In this document: piece by piece, positions 29,474 through 37,198 of the stretch
Layout of the letters: the number at the start of each line of letters is the position of its first letter
Numbering within the stretch: position 1 is the first letter of the stretch
Assembly (NCBI GenBank): GCA_024763215.1
Contig: JANTFX010000012.1
Location: forward strand, 1-46,259
Length of the DNA stretch: 46,259 bases
Reading direction: 5' to 3'
From: Candidatus Krumholzibacteriia bacterium
Lineage (GTDB): Bacteria; Krumholzibacteriota; Krumholzibacteriia; LZORAL124-64-63
The notes under the pieces: model-generated
Seen by the model: only the letters and a program-made list of their open reading frames with translations
Databases searched by the model: none
What the model was told of the DNA's origin: nothing
Translations under genes and position numbers: made by a program

Positions 29474-31197
29474 CGCACCTCGCCCGGCAAGGGGAACCAG
29501 CGCAGCGGTTCCAGGTCCGCGTCCAGGGTCCCCAGCAACCCCTGGGGGTCCGCGTCGCCGCCGGGGATGTCCCGGGCGTTGCTCATGCCGGCCATGATCC
29601 GTTCCGCCTGGTCCAGATAACCCGGCAACGCGGATTCCGGTTCGGTGAGCTGCCGGCCCCGGTACTGGATACGCCCCCCGGCGAAACTCACCTCGTCCAG
29701 GCGCAGCACATCCTCCCGGGCGGCGCCGCGGTGCCGCCAGATCCCCGTCTCCGGGTCGAAGTCGTAGTGGGGCAACAGCTTCCAGCCCTGGTCGGCGACC
29801 ATCTCCACGGCCTTGACGATGTACCGGAACACGTCCTCGCTGATGAAGTAGTTGAAGTTCAGGCGTACCCAGCCGGGCTTGATGCCCTCGGCCCCGGCCT
29901 TGATCGCATCGTGGTACTTCATGCTGCGCGCCAGGTCGATGCCCAGCAGCCGGTGGCCGTAGGGACCGGCGCAGGAGCAGCCCCCGCGCGTCTGGATGCC
30001 GAACAGGTCGTTCAACAGGGCGACCACGAAATTGTGGTGCAGGATGCGGTCGCCGTGCCTGACCACGAACGACACGATGGACAGCCGCTGGGCCTCGAGG
30101 TTGCCCAGGATCTCGATGTTCGGGTGCCGGGACCAGGAGGCGATGGCCCGGGCCAGGAAACCGGCCTCCAGCTTCTCGATGGTCTCCGCCCCCACCGACT
30201 GCTTCAGGTGGAACACCAGGCCGGCCCGGATGGACTCGACGATGGCCGGGGTGCCGCCCTCCTCGCGGTGGGCCGGATCGCTCAGGTAGGTATGCTTCAC
30301 GGAACTGACGTAGGCCACGGTCCCCCCGCCGGGCACCGACGGCACGGCGTTGGTCAGCAGCTTCTTCTTGACCACCAGCACGCCCGGCGTCTGCGGCCCG
30401 CCGATGAACTTATGCGGCGAGATGAACACCGCATCCTTGCTGGCGGACGTCACCCCGTCGCCGGCCGTACCGCGCGCGCCGTCGGGGTTCATCTCGATGT
30501 TGACGTACGGTGCCGCCGCGGCGAAATCCCAGAAGGACAGGGCCCCGTAGCTGTGCAGCAGCTCGGTGATGCCCCGGGTGTCCGAGACGATCCCGGTCAC
30601 GTTGCTGGCCGCGGAGAAGCTCCCGATCAACAGCGGGCGCGTGGCGTGGGAACGCAGCTCCTGCTCCAGGATCTCCCTGTCGATGCGGCCGTCCTGGTTC
30701 TCGGGGATCACCACCACCTCGGCGATGGATTCGCGCCAGGGCAGGTCGTTGCTGTGGTGCTCGTAGGGCCCGATGAAGACCACCGGCCGCTGCTCGTGCG
30801 GGATCCGCGCGGACAGCCCCTGCTTCAGATCGAGCTCGTGGGGCAGACGCAGGTTGAGGATCTCGACCAGCTTGTTGATGGCCCCGGTGGCCCCGGAACC
30901 GCAGAAGATGACCACGTCCGCGGATGTGCCGCCCACCGCCTCGAGGATGATCTCGCGGGCCACCTCGCGGAACCGCGTGGTGTGCAGCCCGGTGCTCGAG
31001 GTCTCGGTGTGGGTGTTGGCGTACAAGGGCAGCACCTCATCGCGGACGAAATCCTCGATGAAGGTCAGCGACCGGCCGCTGGCGGTGTAGTCGGCGTATG
31101 TCAGCCGCCGCCGGCCGTAGGGCCCGTCGATGGCCCGGTCGTCCCCGATGATGGCCTCGCGGATCATGGTGATGAGATGCTCGATGTTGTCAGGCAC
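29470..31197 (-). CDS. Class V aminotransferase-fold PLP enzyme (cysteine desulfurase/selenocysteine lyase-like)
   Basis: A 575-aa PLP-dependent enzyme: ADYTASGRSLTFIEDFV at the N-terminus, VIFCGSGATGAINKLVEIL (phosphate binding), YEHHSNDLPWRES, WDFAAAAPYVNIEM (cofactor Asp region), the PLP-lysine segment ISPHKFIGGPQTPG, and the C-terminal active-site loop with cysteines QTRGGCSCAGPYGHRLL. It is longer than SufS/IscS (about 400 aa), with roughly 100 extra C-terminal residues. The group includes desulfurases and unassigned enzymes; no Suf or Isc partner is nearby. GTG start at 31197 is chosen because GGGAGG precedes it; a TTG at 31266 lacks support. Coupled to the lipoprotein gene downstream. 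Confidence 0.82.
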   Translation of the reverse strand: MPDNIEHLITMIREAIIGDDRAIDGPYGRRRLTYADYTASGRSLTFIEDFVRDEVLPLYANTHTETSSTGLHTTRFREVAREIILEAVGGTSADVVIFCGSGATGAINKLVEILNLRLPHELDLKQGLSARIPHEQRPVVFIGPYEHHSNDLPWRESIAEVVVIPENQDGRIDREILEQELRSHATRPLLIGSFSAASNVTGIVSDTRGITELLHSYGALSFWDFAAAAPYVNIEMNPDGARGTAGDGVTSASKDAVFISPHKFIGGPQTPGVLVVKKKLLTNAVPSVPGGGTVAYVSSVKHTYLSDPAHREEGGTPAIVESIRAGLVFHLKQSVGAETIEKLEAGFLARAIASWSRHPNIEILGNLEAQRLSIVSFVVRHGDRILHHNFVVALLNDLFGIQTRGGCSCAGPYGHRLLGIDLARSMKYHDAIKAGAEGIKPGWVRLNFNYFISEDVFRYIVKAVEMVADQGWKLLPHYDFDPETGIWRHRGAAREDVLRLDEVSFAGGRIQYRGRQLTEPESALPGYLDQAERIMAGMSNARDIPGGDADPQGLLGTLDADLEPLRWFPLPGEVR

Positions 31198-31311
31198 TGA
31201 CAGCCTCCCGGGACCGGAACGGTGCGCGATGACCCCCGACTGCGATGCCGCAGGTTGCAACGACAATGATACAACCTCGAACCGGTGGGCGAAACCGCAA
31301 TGGGTAGGATG

Positions 31312-32406
31312 TCAGAAGGAATATTCCAAGGCGCTGCTGAAGAACGCCCCTGTGTAATTGTAGGTCTCGAGGGTGGAGCCCTGATCGCGCCAGCCACCCT
31401 GGACCTTCAGGCTGGCCAGGCTGCCTGCGGCCTTGAAGGAACGGGTGATGCCGAGAAAATAGTCGCGCACGGTGTCCTGCCTGGCGGCCCCGCCGGCATC
31501 GGTCGCGAACAGCAGATCGCCGTAATCGTGGTCGCCGTACGCGAATCCGGTCTCCAACCAGAACAGCATGGGGGAAAGCCACTTGAAGGCCGCCAGGGCG
31601 TCGACGCCTTCGTGGGCGTAGAAATCGAGCAGGGGGCTGTCGTAGACATCATCCCCGACGTAGTGGGGAAAGCCCTCCAGGCTGAACCTTCCTTCGGCCC
31701 AGGTGCGCAGGCCCACCCGCTCGCCCAGGCCCCGGGAAATGTTCAGCCGCGCCGCCAGCTGGGAGGTGGAGGGGAGATTAGGGGTCTCCCACACTCGCGA
31801 CGCGGCCGAGTCGTAGAATTTTTTCCAGCCCAGGTCAAGCGCCAGGCCGATGGTGGTGCGGTTGGCGAAGAAGCGTTTGCCCTCCAGCCGCACACGGGGT
31901 TCGAGGAAACTCTCCTCGGGCAGGTCGGGGTAGCGCCGGTTGCGGAACGTCCCGGTCGCCCTGATCATCACATCGGGGCGTGGATAGGTCTTCCAGGCCG
32001 CATAGAAGTTGAGGTCGTGGTGGTCGTAGTACTCATAGGCGTCCTGATAATCGCGCAGGGCGTACTGGAGCCCCAGCCCCAGCTGACCGCGTTTGTCGGC
32101 GGCGAGCCTCAGCCATTCCCAACCCAGACCATGCCGCAGGGAACCCAGCTCCGTGCCGTTGCCGAACTGGCTGGCCGCGAATTCGTAACCGAGCTTGAAG
32201 CTGTCGGTTTCCCGGTGCTGCAGGGCGGACAACCTGAGGATCTGACTCGTGTAACCGGCGCTCTGCTCCCGGGCGATGCCGAGGGGGTTATCCAGGTACC
32301 CCCCCCCGATGGTGAGGGTACCCAGAACATCGCCACCCAGCACACAGGAAGCCCAGACGAGCATGATGCCCGCCGCAACCCCATGGATACCGGTTCTGGT
32401 CCTCAC
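31312..32406 (-). CDS. Putative outer-membrane beta-barrel protein
   Basis: A 364-aa exported protein: basic start, hydrophobic signal (GVAAGIMLVWASCVLGG), then repeated amphipathic strands separated by turns (LGLGLQYALRDYQDAYEYYDHHDLNFYAAWKTY, RVRLEGKRFFANRTTIGLALDLGWKKFYD) and the C-terminus FFSSALEYSF, a BAM-type signal. No family is recognised. Start: GTG at 32406 with GGGAGGGG upstream; the long frame before it overlaps the preceding gene and is not credible. It lies 61 bases after the calcium-motif protein at 32468 on the same strand and could be read from the same sigma-54 promoter, though a hairpin lies in between. Confidence 0.68.
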   Translation of the reverse strand: MRTRTGIHGVAAGIMLVWASCVLGGDVLGTLTIGGGYLDNPLGIAREQSAGYTSQILRLSALQHRETDSFKLGYEFAASQFGNGTELGSLRHGLGWEWLRLAADKRGQLGLGLQYALRDYQDAYEYYDHHDLNFYAAWKTYPRPDVMIRATGTFRNRRYPDLPEESFLEPRVRLEGKRFFANRTTIGLALDLGWKKFYDSAASRVWETPNLPSTSQLAARLNISRGLGERVGLRTWAEGRFSLEGFPHYVGDDVYDSPLLDFYAHEGVDALAAFKWLSPMLFWLETGFAYGDHDYGDLLFATDAGGAARQDTVRDYFLGITRSFKAAGSLASLKVQGGWRDQGSTLETYNYTGAFFSSALEYSF

Positions 32407-32433
32407 CTGAATTCCCCTCCCGGACAATAGTTT

Positions 32434-32457
32434 GGGCGGAGGGCTGAACCTCCGCCC
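32434..32457 (-). terminator. Hairpin between the calcium-motif gene and the barrel gene
   Basis: A 9-bp perfect stem (GGGCGGAGG / CCTCCGCCC) with a 6-base loop, 10 bases after the stop of the 156-aa gene. The following minus-strand sequence (AAACTATTG) is not U-rich, so it may only attenuate read-through into the barrel gene or protect the upstream mRNA. Confidence 0.4.
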
Positions 32458-32467
32458 CCGACCTCGA

Positions 32468-32938
32468 TTACCGTTGACCACCTCGCCGGTGGGACCGTCC
32501 ACCAACACCAGAGTCATCAGATTGGTCACCGGAACCGGGTCCGAAACCAGTGCGTGGACCCGGGCCCTCGCCCAGGCCTGTATCATCGAGCGAACCGGGA
32601 CCCGACCCGCCGGTCCCCAGGGCACCCTTCATGCCGCGGTCATCCAGCAGCAGGCGGAACAGGCGGGCAAAGCGAAACCATCCCTTGGGCTGTTCGCCAT
32701 GCTCCTTCCCGGCCTCGAAATCCGGATCCAGACGATTGGGGATCCCGTCCCCATCGTCATCCGGAGCCAGATCATTGAACCCGTCCCCATCCTCATCGAT
32801 GAACACGCACACGCGGGCCTTGGCCTTGACGGCCTCATCCTTGCCCCCAGGTGCTTTCTCCGTGGCCATGGCCGGGGTCGTGAAACCGCCAACGAGGACC
32901 AGGGTCAGGGCCAGGAGCCAAAGTTGTCTGGTGTTCAT
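32468..32938 (-). CDS. Small secreted TSP3-like calcium-motif protein, paralog A
   Basis: A 156-aa exported protein: signal peptide (MNTRQLWLLALTLVLVGGFTTPAMA), then VCVFIDEDGDGFNDLAPDDDGDGIPN, two consecutive DxDxDG-type loops of the thrombospondin-3/dockerin kind ending RLDPDFE. A short helical stretch (GWFRFARLFRLLLDD) and a Gly/Asp/Pro-rich tail ending RRGGQR follow. It is a clear paralog of the gene at 33240-33761, the calcium loops being the best-conserved part. Start: ATG 32938, because GAAGGAG is seven bases away; an ATG six bases upstream is too close. A strong -24/-12 promoter with two upstream dyads precedes it. Predicted periplasmic or surface calcium binder; function unknown. Confidence 0.75.
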   Translation of the reverse strand: MNTRQLWLLALTLVLVGGFTTPAMATEKAPGGKDEAVKAKARVCVFIDEDGDGFNDLAPDDDGDGIPNRLDPDFEAGKEHGEQPKGWFRFARLFRLLLDDRGMKGALGTGGSGPGSLDDTGLGEGPGPRTGFGPGSGDQSDDSGVGGRSHRRGGQR

Positions 32939-33010
32939 GGTCATTCTCCTTCGGGGGCCTTGCCCCCCGCTCGGTAGCTCCGTCCAAGAGCTGCCGGCAA
33001 GCCCATGACA

Positions 33011-33026
33011 AGCAACGTCCAGGCCA
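33011..33026 (-). promoter_or_regulatory. Sigma-54 (-24/-12) promoter of paralog A
   Basis: Minus strand reads TGGCCTGGACGTTGCT, matching TGGCACGN4TTGCW at 10 of 12 defined positions with the invariant GG-N10-GC. Predicted transcription start is near 33000, 62 bases before the ATG at 32938. The neighbouring regulator (33986-35368) is a sigma-54 activator. Confidence 0.75.
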
Positions 33027-33118
33027 ATTACCCGTTTCCGGTGCAACTGCACCTCTTCCTTGAGCTGCCGGGCCCTATCCCGCTCCGGGGCAACCTACGG
33101 GAAAATTCCAGGCGGCCG

Positions 33119-33142
33119 CATTTCGCAGGAACCTGCGAAATG
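33119..33142. promoter_or_regulatory. Enhancer dyad 1 for paralog A (11-bp perfect inverted repeat)
   Basis: CATTTCGCAGG and its exact reverse complement are separated by two bases; the inner core is CGCAG-GAAC-CTGCG, centred at 33130.5, about 130 bp upstream of the predicted transcription start. This is a typical position for an NtrC-type activator site. Confidence 0.7.
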
Positions 33143-33155
33143 TGGAGGCAACCAC

Positions 33156-33169
33156 CGCAGATTTCTGCG
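33156..33169. promoter_or_regulatory. Enhancer dyad 2 for paralog A
   Basis: CGCAG-ATTT-CTGCG, the same core as dyad 1, centred at 33162.5. The 32-bp centre-to-centre spacing (about three helical turns) puts both sites on the same DNA face, as expected for cooperative activator binding. Confidence 0.65.
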
Positions 33170-33186
33170 AGCTGCCGGGCGCTCGC

Positions 33187-33215
33187 AAAAAAAGAGCGGG
33201 GCCGCAGCCCCGCTC
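33187..33215 (-). terminator. Rho-independent terminator of paralog B
   Basis: A 9-bp stem (GAGCGGGGC / GCCCCGCTC) with a 4-base loop followed on the minus strand by seven T residues. It begins 25 bases after the stop of the 173-aa gene and isolates paralog B from the enhancer and promoter of paralog A. Confidence 0.9.
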
Positions 33216-33239
33216 CTCCTTGCATCGATCCGGTTCCTG

Positions 33240-33761
33240 TTACCGTGACCCGCCCCTGCGTGCGCCGCGATTACCCAGCGTGGTCCCGTCACCGATGCAG
33301 TCGCCCGTGCCGTCGCCGGGTCCGAAGCCCGTACCGTCGTTAGGACCAACGCCCTGGCCGGTGCCGTCCCCGGGTCCGAAAGCGTTGCCGGCGTGATCCT
33401 GGCCCTTGGCCATGAAACCCTCGCCCATGAACTTCGCCATCAACCGGGCGTAGCGGCCCCAGCCCTTGCCCAGGTCGGCTTCCTTTTCCAGACCCGACCG
33501 CTTCCCGAACTGGTACTGGTTGCCTGTGCCGTCCTGCGGCTTGGCATAGTCCGGATCCAGCCCGTTGGGGATGCCGTCTCCATCGGCATCGGGGGCCAGA
33601 TCGTTGAACCCGTCCCCGTTCTCGTCCACGAACCCGCACACGCCGTTGCCGTTGCCGTTGCCGTTGCCGGCGCCCGTGCCGTCCTCCATCTGGGCCATGG
33701 CTACCGATACCATCATGCTCGCCGCGGCGATGATCGCCAGAATGATCAGCTTGCTCTTCAT
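33240..33761 (-). CDS. Small secreted TSP3-like calcium-motif protein, paralog B
   Basis: A 173-aa exported protein: signal peptide (MKSKLIILAIIAAASMMVSVAMA-Q), a Gly-Asn repeat (GAGNGNGNGNG), then VCGFVDENGDGFNDLAPDADGDGIPN with two DxDxDG/DxNxDG loops ending GLDPDY. A helical stretch (GWGRYARLMAKFMGEGFM) and a glycine-rich tail with repeated GPGDGTG units ending RRGGSR follow. It aligns along its length with the 156-aa paralog at 32468. ATG 33761 has AGGAG upstream. A degenerate but correctly spaced -24/-12 promoter and two upstream dyads precede it. Likely location periplasm or cell surface. Confidence 0.78.
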   Translation of the reverse strand: MKSKLIILAIIAAASMMVSVAMAQMEDGTGAGNGNGNGNGVCGFVDENGDGFNDLAPDADGDGIPNGLDPDYAKPQDGTGNQYQFGKRSGLEKEADLGKGWGRYARLMAKFMGEGFMAKGQDHAGNAFGPGDGTGQGVGPNDGTGFGPGDGTGDCIGDGTTLGNRGARRGGSR

Positions 33762-33820
33762 TGCGCTACTCCTTTGTCTTGGCTTGCGTCCTCGGGGTGA
33801 TGTCCTATCACCCGGGTCAT

Positions 33821-33836
33821 TGCATGAGACGGGCCG
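33821..33836 (-). promoter_or_regulatory. Sigma-54 (-24/-12) promoter of paralog B
   Basis: Minus strand reads CGGCCCGTCTCATGCA: the invariant GG-N10-GC is present and 9 of 12 consensus positions match. Predicted start near 33810, 49 bases before the ATG at 33761. Confidence 0.6.
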
Positions 33837-33922
33837 AAGACACGGGTGAATGCACGTGGCCTATAATCCATTATTTTGCAACGGATTAAAAAATCGTAGG
33901 CTCTGCCCGACAGCGGGCGCTT

Positions 33923-33968
33923 CGCACATTCCCACGAAAAATACCGGGGGAAATCGTAAACTTCTGCG
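33923..33968. promoter_or_regulatory. Pair of degenerate enhancer dyads for paralog B
   Basis: CGCAC-ATTC-CCACG (33923-33936, flanked by TTC and AA as in the strong site of paralog A) and CGTAA-ACTT-CTGCG (33955-33968). Centres are 33929.5 and 33961.5, exactly 32 bp apart, the same spacing as at paralog A. They lie about 119 and 151 bp upstream of the predicted start, one helical turn closer than at paralog A. Confidence 0.5.
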
Positions 33969-33985
33969 AGGGGCAACGGGCCTGG

Positions 33986-35368
33986 TCAGTCCCCTTGCTG
34001 CCACTTGCCGAGCTTGTAGCGCAGACCGCTCTCGGTCAGGCCCAGGTGCCGGGCGGCACTGCTCTTGTTGCCCTTGAAGGCGGCCAATGTCTCCATGATG
34101 ATCCGGCGTTCCAGGGCCTCCAGCATCCCGGGCAAATCGCCCCTGACATCATCCAGGCCGGGAGCGGTAAGGCCGGCGTCCCCACCCGGCGATGCCTCCT
34201 GACGGCTGGGAAAATCCTCCGCCTGGATCACGACCTCGCGCGCCATGACCACCGCCTGCTCGATGATGTTCTCCAGTTCACGGATGTTGCCGCGGTAGGG
34301 CAGGGACATCAGGCGGGCCATGGCCTCGGCGCTGAACTTGCGCACCGGCCGCTGGTACCTCTTGGCGAAGCGGGCCAGGAAGAATTCGGCCAGCTCGGGG
34401 ATGTCCTCGCGCCTTTCCCGCAGGGGGGGAAGGGCCAGGCTCACCACGCGCAGGCGGTAGAAAAGGTCCTCCCGGAAATCCCCCGCCGCCACCATGGCCT
34501 CCAGATCCCGGTGGGTGGCCGCCACCACCCGTACGTCCGCCTTGAGGCTCAGGTCCGAGCCCACCGGGGAGTACTCCCTTTCCTGCAGGAAACGCAGCAG
34601 CTTGACCTGAACCAGGGGGCTGATGTCCCCGATCTCGTCCAGGAACAGGGTCCCGTTCTCGGCGGCCGCCACGCGGCCGGGGCGGTCCCTGTCCGCCCCC
34701 GTGAAGGCCCCCTTGACGTGGCCGAAGAGTTCGCTTTCGAGCAGGGTCTCGGGCAGGGCCGCGCAGTTGATGGCCACGAACTTCTCCAGGCAGCGCGGAC
34801 TCAGGTCGTGCAGGGAGCGGGCCAGCAGTTCCTTGCCCGTTCCGCTCTCGCCGGTGATCAGGACGGTGGCGTCGGTCTCGGCGGCGCGGGCGGCCCGGCT
34901 GAGCAGCTCGGCCATGACCCGCGAGTTGCCGATGAGCTGGAACCCCGAGGCCGATTCCTCCAGGCGTTGCCGCAGCAGCCTGTTCTCCCGGATGAGGCGG
35001 CGCATCTCCAGAACCCGGCCGACCACGACCTCGAGCCGGTCCAGGTCGATGGGCTTGGTCAGGAAGTCCGCCGCCCCGTTCTTCATAGCCTCCACGGCGG
35101 TCTCAACGCTGCCGAAGGCGGTCATCACAACCACGGAGATGTCCGGCCGCAGGGTGCGGCATTCACGCAATAGTTCCAGGCCGGACATGCCCGGCATCCG
35201 CATGTCGGTCAGGATCAGGTCCACGGCATGGTCCTTGACCAGGCCCAGGGCCTCCTGCCCAGCGGCGGCCTCCAGCACCTCGTGCCCCCAGTCCTGCAAC
35301 ACCGAACCAACGGTCCGGCGCTGGGTTTCCTCGTCATCCACCACCAGGATCAGGCGTTGCCCGTTCAT
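33986..35368 (-). CDS. Sigma-54-dependent response regulator (NtrC family)
   Basis: A 460-aa activator with receiver, AAA+ and Fis-type HTH domains. The receiver spans residues 5-120 with the phospho-acceptor Asp55 in LILTDMRMPG and Lys105. The AAA+ domain spans about 145-375 with Walker A GESGTGKE (173-180), the sigma-54-contacting GAFTGA loop (220-225) and a Walker B segment NGTLFLDEIGD. The C-terminal helix-turn-helix is KSSAARHLGLTESGLRYKL (about 436-455). It shares a four-base overlap (ATGA) with the kinase gene upstream. The two -24/-12 promoters just downstream are the obvious targets. Confidence 0.95.
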   Translation of the reverse strand: MNGQRLILVVDDEETQRRTVGSVLQDWGHEVLEAAAGQEALGLVKDHAVDLILTDMRMPGMSGLELLRECRTLRPDISVVVMTAFGSVETAVEAMKNGAADFLTKPIDLDRLEVVVGRVLEMRRLIRENRLLRQRLEESASGFQLIGNSRVMAELLSRAARAAETDATVLITGESGTGKELLARSLHDLSPRCLEKFVAINCAALPETLLESELFGHVKGAFTGADRDRPGRVAAAENGTLFLDEIGDISPLVQVKLLRFLQEREYSPVGSDLSLKADVRVVAATHRDLEAMVAAGDFREDLFYRLRVVSLALPPLRERREDIPELAEFFLARFAKRYQRPVRKFSAEAMARLMSLPYRGNIRELENIIEQAVVMAREVVIQAEDFPSRQEASPGGDAGLTAPGLDDVRGDLPGMLEALERRIIMETLAAFKGNKSSAARHLGLTESGLRYKLGKWQQGD

Positions 35369-37071
35369 GACCTTGTCCTTCCCTGCTCACCGTGTTTCAA
35401 GGGCAGCCTGACCACGAAACGGGCCCCTGTGCCGCCCAGACCAGGTTCGGCGGCCAGTTCCAGGCTGCCGCCCAGCGCCGACGCCATACGGGCGGCCAGG
35501 CTCAATCCCAACCCCGTCCCTTCGGGCCGCGTGGTGTAATACAGATCGAAGATCCTATCCCGTTCCCGTGCGGGCACGCCAGGCCCGTCGTCCTCGACCA
35601 CGATCTCCGCCTGCGCCCCCACCTTGACCAGGGACACCAGGATCTTGCCACCGGCGCCCACGGCCGCCACCGCATTGCGGATCAGGTTCTCCAGGATCTC
35701 GGTGATGAAACCGCGGTCCACCTCCATGACCAAGCCGGGGGCGTAGGCCGAGAGCACCACGTCCCGATCCGCATTGGCCGTCGCCTGGACCTCGACCACC
35801 TCCCTGACCAGCGAGGCCAGGTCCACCTTTTCCAGGACAGGATCCCGCGGGCGGGCGAAATCCAGAAACTCCTGCACGATATGCTCGATGCGGGCGCTTT
35901 CACCCTGGATGTGCTGGGCCTTTTCCCGGACCCGTGGCGCCAGTTCCTTCTCCCTCCCCAACACCTGGGCGATCATGTGAATGCTGTTCAGGGGGTTGCG
36001 GATCTGGTGCGCGACGCCCGCGGCCAAAGAACCCATGGCCACCAGCTTGCCCATGCGCCGGGCTTCCTCCTCCTTGGCCGCTAACTCCCGCCTTGTGCGG
36101 GCCACTTCCCGGTCCAGGACTCCCTGCCGCTGCCAGGCCATCAACAGCGCCCCCAGCAGCACCAGGCTGATCGACGTCACGATCGCCCGCATGATGGTAC
36201 GGCGCCGGATGTCCTGCCTCATATCCACCAGCGGTCCCGCATCGAGCCCCACTCTCAGAACCGCATCACCCCCGTATAGCCCGACCACGCGGGCCACCTC
36301 GAAGACCCTGCCCAGCTCGGAGTCATACTCCCGCGAAACCCAGGGGCGGCCCTGGATCAGTGGTTTCAAGTAGGGGTCCTCGGCGGGCGAGAGAAAACCA
36401 AGCTCCGAGGTGGACGCCGCCTGGATCCCCGTCTCATCCTGGATGACGACGAATTTTACCGACCTGCCCTCACCGATGCTCTTGAGCAGATGTCCGGGCC
36501 CGATCTCCCTGCGGATGGACAGCAGGCTGTCGGCCAGCGCATCCACGATCACCGCGCCACCCTGGGGCCGGGCCACCCCCACCACGTAACATGCGCAACC
36601 GATCCGGGGCCGACGTTGAAACCCCAGGACATCATGCTGCCGGGTCCCTCCGCACAAGGATAGCAGGAAATTCTGCGGAAACTCCTTCATGCATTGAAAG
36701 CCTTCGCTGGCCCCGCCTTCCAGTTGCAACTCACCCTCGGGTCCCAGGACCAGAACCCGGTTCAAGCCCAGCTTGCCGGCCAGATCCGCCAGGCGGGCGC
36801 GGTTCAGATGACCGGCATCCGCTTCCCACGCCAGCCAGTCGGCATTGTCCAGCAGACGCGACGCAAATTCCTTTTCCCACTGTTGATAGGTCTGCAACCC
36901 GTGCCAGTTGGCCTCGGCCACGATGTCGCTGATCACGCCGGCCTGGTCGACCATCAGGGTCTCCAGGTTCCGGATACGATTTCGCAGATCCCAGCGAAAA
37001 CCCCATCCCAGAATCCCCACCAGCAGGACCATGGCGACAACAAGCAATGAGGGTCGTTTTCCGAATTTCAT
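35365..37071 (-). CDS. Membrane sensor histidine kinase (ZraS/NtrB-like) with Cys-containing periplasmic domain
   Basis: A 568-aa kinase: TM1 at residues 7-25, a periplasmic sensor of about 265 residues, TM2 at 294-313, a coiled linker, then HisKA with His355 in SLAAGVAHQIRNPLNSIH and an HATPase domain (N box ENLIRNAVAAV, G1 VEDDGPGVP, G2 GTGLGLSLA). The periplasmic part holds four cysteines (127, 140, 159, 161, the last two as GCACY), able to bind a metal or form disulfides. The architecture is that of ZraS-type partners of sigma-54 regulators. ATG 37071 is chosen because it begins the membrane anchor; the longer frame to 37179 runs into the divergent gene's leader. Signal sensed is unknown. 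Confidence 0.92.
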   Translation of the reverse strand: MKFGKRPSLLVVAMVLLVGILGWGFRWDLRNRIRNLETLMVDQAGVISDIVAEANWHGLQTYQQWEKEFASRLLDNADWLAWEADAGHLNRARLADLAGKLGLNRVLVLGPEGELQLEGGASEGFQCMKEFPQNFLLSLCGGTRQHDVLGFQRRPRIGCACYVVGVARPQGGAVIVDALADSLLSIRREIGPGHLLKSIGEGRSVKFVVIQDETGIQAASTSELGFLSPAEDPYLKPLIQGRPWVSREYDSELGRVFEVARVVGLYGGDAVLRVGLDAGPLVDMRQDIRRRTIMRAIVTSISLVLLGALLMAWQRQGVLDREVARTRRELAAKEEEARRMGKLVAMGSLAAGVAHQIRNPLNSIHMIAQVLGREKELAPRVREKAQHIQGESARIEHIVQEFLDFARPRDPVLEKVDLASLVREVVEVQATANADRDVVLSAYAPGLVMEVDRGFITEILENLIRNAVAAVGAGGKILVSLVKVGAQAEIVVEDDGPGVPARERDRIFDLYYTTRPEGTGLGLSLAARMASALGGSLELAAEPGLGGTGARFVVRLPLKHGEQGRTRS

Positions 37072-37198
37072 TTTCTTGCTTCCCACAACCGGCTGCGGTT
37101 TCACTTGTTTACAGGCACCATACAGGCGAGATTGTCCCCTGTACACCCGATTCGGAACCGGCCCGGCAACCCGGGCCATTCAACTTGAAAGCGAGCCC

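Larger units (their letters stand above)
32939..33239. other. 301-bp regulatory region between the two paralogs
   Basis: No gene. Reading in the minus-strand direction it contains the terminator of paralog B, enhancer dyads 2 and 1, the -24/-12 promoter and the leader of paralog A, each listed separately. Confidence 0.75.

Noticed and set aside
33181-33215. A third enhancer dyad in the GC-rich hairpin near paralog B's stop
   Set aside because: The inverted repeat is followed by a T7 tract on the minus strand and is a terminator; it lacks the CGCAG-N4-CTGCG core.
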